Shown here one piece after another: positions 59,638 to 64,000 of a stretch of 64,000 nucleotides of DNA (positions within the stretch are counted from its first letter, which is position 1; the number at the start of each line of letters is the position of its first letter). The stretch spans positions 144,159-208,158 of the forward strand of contig LQBI01000030.1 in the NCBI GenBank assembly GCA_002030045.1. The letters are read 5' to 3'. Origin of the DNA: Candidatus Aegiribacteria sp. MLS_C (lineage in GTDB: Bacteria; Fermentibacterota; Fermentibacteria; Fermentibacterales; JCC-6). The notes beneath the pieces were generated by a model, which worked only from the letters and a program-made list of their open reading frames with translations, did not search any database and had not been told where the DNA came from. Both the position numbers and the translations under genes were made by a program.

Positions 59638-60342
59638 CTAGAACATCGTCTTGATGTTGGCCCAGGTCTCCCTTTCCAGGGCTAGGGCGTCATCGAAGAT
59701 GAGTTCGAAGGCTGCGTCGGTCGTCTGAGGGGTCCACCAGACGATCCCGAAACCGTCGAAGCCCTGCACGCAGGGCGAAAGGGTGACGGGTTCCGCCTCG
59801 ACCCATCCGTACTGTCCGAAAGGCAAATAGGGAAAGGCCTTCCTTATCTCGAACCAGTACTTCTGGCCGGCATCGAACACGACCCAGGTGGGGAACTCGT
59901 ATGTGCACATATAGTCGTACCCGTCAAGCACCTCGGTGTACTGGCCGGGATCGATCATCCAGTTCTGGATAGCCGAGCTGTGCTGCGGAAGCGTGGGAGC
60001 GTTGCCGGTTCCGTCGTCCACGTAGAGGTAGATCTCTACAGGAGAGTCCACGGGGACGCCAGCGGAACCGGCCCAGTAGTTGCCCCACCAGCGGATCTTG
60101 TTGATGGTGGTAACCTCGGCGAACTCGAAGTCATCCGCGACTCCGGCATCGAATTCAGGATACATGTCATTGAAGAACTGGGATCCCATGGCGTATCCCG
60201 TAGGAGGCTGGGACCAGTAGACGGTCTCGGCGTCGGTTCCCAGCCAGCTGCTGCCTGTACTCTCTGTGTCGCCCATGGCGGTTATGCGACCCGCCATGCC
60301 GAGGGATACCGCAAGCACAAGAACAAGAAGGACAGCTCTCAT
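59638..60342 (-). CDS. Secreted protein with C-terminal TWANIKTMF motif
   Basis: A 234-residue exported protein. The ATG at 60342 has AGGAG seven bases before it and starts a signal peptide (VLLVLVLAVSLGMAG). The mature part resembles extracellular jelly-roll modules: GVADDFEFAEVTTINKIRWW, then PVEIYLYVDDG and GQKYWFEIRKAFPY. ADDF followed by an I-x-W strand also occurs in the protein at 62.7 kb, which lies at the same place in the second unit of the duplication. The last ten residues are ETWANIKTMF, shared by both and, as TWAGIKTVF, by the protein at 4 kb. No catalytic residues are apparent. Confidence 0.7.
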   Translation of the reverse strand: MRAVLLVLVLAVSLGMAGRITAMGDTESTGSSWLGTDAETVYWSQPPTGYAMGSQFFNDMYPEFDAGVADDFEFAEVTTINKIRWWGNYWAGSAGVPVDSPVEIYLYVDDGTGNAPTLPQHSSAIQNWMIDPGQYTEVLDGYDYMCTYEFPTWVVFDAGQKYWFEIRKAFPYLPFGQYGWVEAEPVTLSPCVQGFDGFGIVWWTPQTTDAAFELIFDDALALERETWANIKTMF

Positions 60343-60536
60343 AAGGATGCTCCTTTCATGTTTATGGATTCTTTCATTCGTACACCATATATCAATGGCA
60401 TTTATTGGATACTTTGCTGTCAGTGTCAATAATCGTCAACCCGACCCGTTTCGCAACGGGCGGGAGACCTATCACTTCCACTCCAGGCTGCATTATGGTG
60501 GTAGCTCGAGAGCATCGTACCAACGCTGAAGGGACC

Positions 60537-61058
60537 ATGCCCATGAGGATGTGGAAGAGAGCTTGCATCGGAGTCCCGGTTACTTCGCCTGCGATGGTCC
60601 TGTCGCTCCTGGCATTTTGTTGCGGCATGTCCGTCGGGGCCCCGGGCTGGTCCCCCACCGCTGCGGCCCAGTTGACCACGCCCCAGAAGCTCAGCGTCTC
60701 CGTGGGGATGGCGGGCATTCCATGGGGCAGGATATGGAGCGACGACGGAGGGCTCCTGGTCCGGCTGGAGCCCGGCCTCTCGGGAGGCAAGCTCCATGTG
60801 GGGTTCAGGAGCGCCTTCAGCATCCTGTTCTTCCCCGCCGTCGCCTCCGATATCTGCGGGTCGGTCCTGTACGGGTCGGTCCTGTACACGTGGAACGATC
60901 CGTGGGGAGGCCTGGAGAACGACCAGACCTACCTGGGGACGGAGTTCAGGGCCACGGCGGTCCCCCTCGTGCTCTCCTTCGGGCTGTACGGGCACGTGGC
61001 CGGGAACGACGACGAGCACGACTGGCTCTTCTCCGCCGGAGGCGGTATCGGTTTCTGA
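60537..61058 (+). CDS. Probable outer-membrane beta-barrel protein, copy 1
   Basis: A 173-residue exported protein. From ATG 60537 a signal peptide (SPAMVLSLLAFCCGMSVGA) is followed by a beta-rich mature part with alternating hydrophobic residues and many Gly/Trp/Tyr: KLSVSVGMAGIPWGRIW, LVRLEPGLSGGKLHVGFRSA, FRATAVPLVLSFGLYGHVAG. It ends in FSAGGGIGF; a terminal aromatic residue is typical of outer-membrane barrels. A second copy begins at 63683 and is nearly identical from residue 40 on, though its signal peptide differs. Within this copy a 15-bp unit is repeated in tandem at 60858-60887, giving GSVLYGSVLY. The function is unknown. Confidence 0.65.
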   Translation: MPMRMWKRACIGVPVTSPAMVLSLLAFCCGMSVGAPGWSPTAAAQLTTPQKLSVSVGMAGIPWGRIWSDDGGLLVRLEPGLSGGKLHVGFRSAFSILFFPAVASDICGSVLYGSVLYTWNDPWGGLENDQTYLGTEFRATAVPLVLSFGLYGHVAGNDDEHDWLFSAGGGIGF

Positions 61059-61078
61059 ACCGATCGTACAGGCCTGTG

Positions 61079-61258
61079 CTACCTGCGCACCACGTGGACC
61101 TCGGCCCACCAGGGCCTGGCCGGAGGTTCCGGACCCTCCAGCATCTCCATCCACGCCTCGTCGGTGAGCCTGTCGGACATGGGCCAGGTGAACTCGTAGT
61201 AGCTTAGCACCGGTCCCACCGCCGCCTCAACGGCTCCGTCGGGTCTCCTGTAGACCAC
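61079..61258 (-). pseudogene. C-terminal remnant of a DUF3160-like protein
   Basis: The minus strand encodes VVYRRPDGAVEAAVGPVL, SYYEFTWPMSDRLTDEAW and ARPWWAEVHVVRR, which follow the C-terminal pattern of DUF3160 proteins (GPVxSYYEF ... RLTDEEW). Upstream of about 61258 the frame runs into antisense of the FG-GAP gene, so the first several hundred residues are missing. The remnant is cut at the same point where the FG-GAP gene loses its 5' end, marking a recombination junction. Confidence 0.5.
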
Positions 61259-62602
61259 GACGCCTCGCCGGTGATCTTCGACGTGGACGGCGACGGCCGT
61301 CAGGAGGTTGTCGTCCCCTGCTCCAGCACCCGGACGGTCTACTGCCTGGACGGGTCCAGCGGGGCGGTGGAATGGGAGACCGACCAGGGTTACTGCATCG
61401 ATTCGCCACCGGCGGTGGCTGACCTGGACGGCGACGGGGACCTTGAGGTGGTGAACGGGACCTTCAACGGCCACGTGTTCTGCCTGGACGCCGACAGCGG
61501 TACCGTCCAGTGGGACCGCCCCCTTGGCAGCGGAAGCTACATACAGTCCTGCCCCAATGTATGCGACTTCGACGGGGACGATAAGCTGGAGGTGGTGGTG
61601 GCCCAGTGGCTGGGGGACTGCAGGGTCTACTGCCTGGACGGCGTTTCCGGGGACATAGAGTGGTACAGCGACGCCCCCCAGGACAACATGTATCACGGAG
61701 GCTCCTTCGCAGACCTGGACGGGGACGGCCTTCCGGAGATCTCAATCGGCTGCTACGACTCGAACGTCTATCTCCTCAACGGCGAGGACGGCTCCACCGA
61801 GTGGACCTTCTTCACTGCATCCTACGCGTGCGGGCCCACCTCCATCGCTGACTTCGACGCAGACGGCGACCTGGACGTGTTCTACTCCACCGGCAGCGGC
61901 GTGGGCGTCGTCGAGAACGGCGGCACAGGCCTCTGGAGCGTGGGCACCGGAGGCAGCGTCTTCAGGGGGGCCGGCGTCACCAATATAGACGGAGACACAA
62001 TTCCCGACGTCATCTACGGGACCTCCTCCGGAATGCTCTTCGCGAGGAGGGGCTCTGCAGGCGAACTGCTCTGGGAGATGGACCTCCAGGCTCACTACGG
62101 CAACACCTTCGACATCGACCACGCGCCGATCACCGGGGACTTCGACGGGGACGGCTCCATCGACGTTTTTGTTGTGGGAGGCTACGGCACCTCCTCTTCG
62201 CCGCAGGACAACCACGGCAGGGCCTACATGCTGTCCGCCGGACCTGGAACGGGTCCGGGATGGCCCATGTTCAGGCACGACCCCGTAAGGAGCGGCTGTT
62301 TCGAAGGAGGCGGTACCGGGATAGGGACCGCACCGGAAGTGAACGGCGGACCCCGGTTGTCCATTCATCCGAATCCCTGCAGGGAGAGCTTCTTTGTGAG
62401 CGTATCATTCGAGACCGCCGCCGGGGAGCTGTCCGTGTACGACCTCTCGGGAAGGTGCGTGTTCAGATCGGGGACCCTTACAGCCGGTGGACCTGCTGAG
62501 AGACTAACCGTCGAAACCGAAGGGATGGGCACCGGCATCTACGTCCTCAGGCTGGAAGCGGGGACAGGGACCTGCAGCTCCCTGCTGACGGTCATTCGCT
62601 GA
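61259..62602 (+). CDS. FG-GAP/PQQ-like propeller secreted protein lacking its 5' end
   Basis: About 445 residues are open. From DASPVIFDVDGDGRQEVVV onward there are at least six repeats of the form VADLDGDGDLEVV, CDFDGDDKLEVVV, ADLDGDGLPEIS, ADFDADGDLDVF, TNIDGDTIPDVI and GDFDGDGSIDVF, followed by WPMFRHDPVRSGCF and a FlgD-like sorting domain (VYDLSGRCVF, GTGIYVLRL). The signal peptide and first repeats are absent; the only start is a GTG at 61271 without a ribosome site, immediately next to the truncated DUF3160 fragment. The missing N-terminus resembles that kept by the deleted copy at 59247. The gene is probably not expressed or exported. Confidence 0.7.
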   Translation, partial: DASPVIFDVDGDGRQEVVVPCSSTRTVYCLDGSSGAVEWETDQGYCIDSPPAVADLDGDGDLEVVNGTFNGHVFCLDADSGTVQWDRPLGSGSYIQSCPNVCDFDGDDKLEVVVAQWLGDCRVYCLDGVSGDIEWYSDAPQDNMYHGGSFADLDGDGLPEISIGCYDSNVYLLNGEDGSTEWTFFTASYACGPTSIADFDADGDLDVFYSTGSGVGVVENGGTGLWSVGTGGSVFRGAGVTNIDGDTIPDVIYGTSSGMLFARRGSAGELLWEMDLQAHYGNTFDIDHAPITGDFDGDGSIDVFVVGGYGTSSSPQDNHGRAYMLSAGPGTGPGWPMFRHDPVRSGCFEGGGTGIGTAPEVNGGPRLSIHPNPCRESFFVSVSFETAAGELSVYDLSGRCVFRSGTLTAGGPAERLTVETEGMGTGIYVLRLEAGTGTCSSLLTVIR

Positions 62603-62607
62603 GAGGG

Positions 62608-62645
62608 ATAAGAGAAGACCGGGAAGATAAGAGAAGACCGGGAAG
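62608..62645. repeat. Tandem 19-bp direct repeat
   Basis: GATAAGAGAAGACCGGGAA occurs twice in a row just before the terminator hairpin. The other duplicate (59.56 kb) has one copy, so this is a later slip. Confidence 0.8.
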
Positions 62646-62665
62646 GGCTGTGCCCTTCCCGGTCA
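62637..62665. terminator. Bidirectional terminator hairpin, copy 2
   Basis: The same 13-bp stem and TGT loop as at 59564-59592, again between convergent genes. Confidence 0.65.
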
Positions 62666-62686
62666 CTTCACCTTGCTGAAGGATCC

Positions 62687-63340
62687 CTAGAACATCGTCT
62701 TGATGTTGGCCCAGGTCTCCCTGTCCAGTGCGACGGGTGTGTCGTAGAGCTGGAAGAAAGCATCCGCTGCATAGTCGAAGGTGCTGGGGCTGTCGGTCCT
62801 GTACCACGTTGAACCGTCGCTGGTCCATGCGTAGCTGCCCCATACCGGGTCCTCAACCAGCCAGTACTCCGTGGCGGTGAAGTTGAAGATCAGCCAGTAC
62901 CTGACGCCTGCGGTGAGACTGGGGTAGACGTCGGTCTCGGAGATCTCGAAGGTGGTTTCCCAGATGTCGTATCCCCACTGGTCGTCACCCGTGTCTACGT
63001 GGGTGCAGGGAACGTTCTCGGACCAGATGGTTGTGGCGGTGTTGGGATCAGAGTCTCCGTTGTCCTGAGCAATGGCCAGGTCGTAGCTTGTGGGCGGGGT
63101 GCTGACGTAGATGACCCACATCCTGATGTTCTGGATGCTGGCGTCCGCGCTCAGAATGAAGTCGTCCGCCATCTGGATGTGCTGATACCCGTTCACGAGA
63201 GCGGCGAAGGAATACCCCTGGTCGAATACGATGGCGTCAGTGGGTCCTCCATGGCCAGGACCGGAAGGATGGACGAACCCGAGGTGGTCGGAACCGGCCA
63301 GAGACAGAGCAGGAAGTATCAGAACAAGTAAATACTTCAT
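62687..63340 (-). CDS. Secreted protein with C-terminal TWANIKTMF motif, second unit
   Basis: A 217-residue exported protein. MKYLLVLILPALSLAGS is a signal peptide. The mature part has IQMADDFILSADASIQNIRMWV, split over two strands, then SYDLAIAQDNGD and AGVRYWLIFNFTA, the same type of module as the protein at 59638-60342 but with little overall identity. The last residues LDRETWANIKTMF are nearly identical to that protein, including at DNA level because they lie in the duplicated segment. A good promoter is upstream (63387-63414). Function is unknown. Confidence 0.72.
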   Translation of the reverse strand: MKYLLVLILPALSLAGSDHLGFVHPSGPGHGGPTDAIVFDQGYSFAALVNGYQHIQMADDFILSADASIQNIRMWVIYVSTPPTSYDLAIAQDNGDSDPNTATTIWSENVPCTHVDTGDDQWGYDIWETTFEISETDVYPSLTAGVRYWLIFNFTATEYWLVEDPVWGSYAWTSDGSTWYRTDSPSTFDYAADAFFQLYDTPVALDRETWANIKTMF

Positions 63341-63386
63341 GGCAACCTCCTAAGTGTGAAAGCTACTATTCAAGAACTACAAAGTA

Positions 63387-63414
63387 AGTATACAACTGTC
63401 CGGAACCGTGTCAA
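63387..63414 (-). promoter_or_regulatory. Promoter of the second-unit secreted-protein gene
   Basis: On the minus strand TTGACA (63414-63409), 16 bases, TATACT (63392-63387), 47 bases before the start codon at 63340. GGTTGACGAT lies just upstream of the -35. Confidence 0.65.
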
Positions 63415-63682
63415 TGATCGTCAACCATTCGGTGACATTTCAAAGCTGGATGTGTATATCTCTCTTAACCAATGCTTTGCGTGACGGTTTAAAGAAAGAA
63501 GTAGAATGATCCCGGGGTTAGGAGTATTGCCATTATTCTTCTGGTCAAGGATGCTGTTCTGTAGCCGGATTGTGCTTATAGTAGAATTGCGAATGTAAGA
63601 TTCTCAACCGGAGAACGGCTGACGCAGGAAAGGAATGCTCCTCGGACGGAGCACAGGAATCGATGACGAAGACAGGGGCACA
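63415..63682. other. Intergenic stretch between divergent genes
   Basis: AT-richer DNA with no gene that I can support. It contains GGTTGACGAT (minus strand, near 63416-63425) and presumably the promoter of the outer-membrane protein gene at 63683, which I could not place with confidence. Confidence 0.4.
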
Positions 63683-64000
63683 ATGACGAGACGATCTCAA
63701 AACGGGTCATCCATTCTGATTCTGTCAATGACTTTGCTGGTACTGGTTCCCGATATCCTGACGGCCGGCCAGGGCTGGTCCCCCACAGCGGCGGCCCAGT
63801 TGACCATACCACAGAAGCTCAGTGTTTCCGTGGGAATGGCCGGCATCCCTTGGGGCAGGATATGGAGCGACGACGGAGGGCTCCTGGTCCGGCTGGAGCC
63901 CGGTCTCTCGGGAGGCAAGCTCCATGTGGGGTTCAGGAGCGCCTTCAGCATCCTGTTCTTCCCCGCCGTCGCCTCCGATATCTGCGGGTCGGTCCTGTAC
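63683..64000 (+). CDS. Probable outer-membrane beta-barrel protein, copy 2 (cut by window end)
   Basis: The first 106 residues are visible. ATG 63683, with AGGGG before it, starts a signal peptide (SILILSMTLLVLVPDILTAG) unlike that of copy 1. From GWSPTAAAQLT onward the protein is nearly identical to the product of 60537-61058 (KLSVSVGMAGIPWGRIW, VRLEPGLSGGKLHVGF), and the DNA from about 63840 is almost the same base for base. The offset between copies is 3123 bases, slightly different from the 3053 of the FG-GAP/terminator block, because the secreted-protein genes between them differ in length. Confidence 0.7.
   Translation, partial: MTRRSQNGSSILILSMTLLVLVPDILTAGQGWSPTAAAQLTIPQKLSVSVGMAGIPWGRIWSDDGGLLVRLEPGLSGGKLHVGFRSAFSILFFPAVASDICGSVLY

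Larger units (their letters stand above)
59386..59680. repeat. Segmental duplication A, copy 1
   Basis: From ACGACCTC at 59386 to about 59680 the DNA is nearly identical to 62439-62730: the 3' end of the FG-GAP gene, the terminator hairpin and the 3' end of the convergent secreted-protein gene. Confidence 0.8.
62439..62730. repeat. Segmental duplication A, copy 2
   Basis: Matches 59386-59680 at an offset of 3053 bases at its start. It includes the sorting-domain end of the FG-GAP gene, the hairpin at 62637-62665 and the last codons of the convergent secreted-protein gene. Confidence 0.8.

Noticed and set aside
1-64000. rRNA, tRNA, CRISPR arrays, prophage or insertion sequences
   Set aside because: I looked for repeated spacers, transposase motifs and tRNA-like clover-leaf sequences and saw none. 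Short tRNAs could be missed by eye.

Overview
The window looks like a chromosomal piece from an anaerobic, Gram-negative-type bacterium of the FCB kind (a Fermentibacterota/Eisenbacteria-like candidate phylum is my best guess, from gene content only). The DNA is GC-rich, favours AGG for Arg and ATA for Ile, and stops genes with TGA or TAG, very rarely TAA. Signs of lifestyle are an ADP-forming acetyl-CoA synthetase, a class III (oxygen-sensitive) ribonucleotide reductase with its radical SAM activase, a Rex redox repressor, a thiol peroxidase and a TonB-dependent receptor. Several large secreted proteins end in the FlgD-like/type-A C-terminal domain associated with type IX-like sorting. No rRNA, tRNA, CRISPR array, phage or complete insertion sequence was seen.

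Layout. 1-4.7 kb: end of a secreted protein (frameshifted), a nucleotidyl-cyclase-like protein, a lamin-tail secreted protein, a zinc-ribbon membrane protein and a small secreted protein. 4.8-10.4 kb: Rex, an FAD oxidoreductase, a tandem cyclic-nucleotide-binding protein, a TrpR-like regulator with its own palindromic operator, trpB, and a GyrI-like protein. 10.7-23.5 kb: a secreted BNR/sialidase-like protein, the acetyl-CoA synthetase fused to a GNAT domain, tpx, a TonB receptor followed by two paralogous lipoproteins, an S41-like protein lacking its nucleophile, and an HtrA protease. 23.6-33.5 kb: glnS, a decayed PadR plus HAAS/sensor pair, a nitroreductase/DUF3634/alkyltransferase-like operon, a hybrid histidine kinase, a TauE/SafE transporter, a broken lipoprotein, a PH-like membrane protein and a PUR-domain protein. 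33.5-42.6 kb: YgiQ, a degenerate MoeA, an FG-GAP secreted protein, a LiaX-like/DUF2089 pair, a deacetylase-like secreted protein and a PP2C-phosphatase remnant. 42.7-58 kb: the nrdD / detached glycyl-radical polypeptide / nrdG operon, an EamA transporter, two M16 peptidases, a broken nitrilase, and pyrG-purF-guaA. 58-64 kb: secreted proteins, with an imperfect tandem duplication of about 3 kb.

Main points for a second look: (i) the class III reductase is split, with its glycyl-radical motif on a separate 56-residue protein whose gene overlaps both nrdD and nrdG; (ii) two 116-bp elements with identical 27-bp inverted ends fill two convergent intergenic gaps; (iii) a palindrome sits just downstream of a promoter in front of a trpR-trpB pair; (iv) a duplicated and partly deleted cassette encodes secreted proteins with a shared C-terminal TWANIKTMF-type motif; (v) at least six genes carry frameshifts or in-frame stops, and in four of them a TAA stands where the family has tyrosine. 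The last point is most simply explained by pseudogene formation, not recoding.
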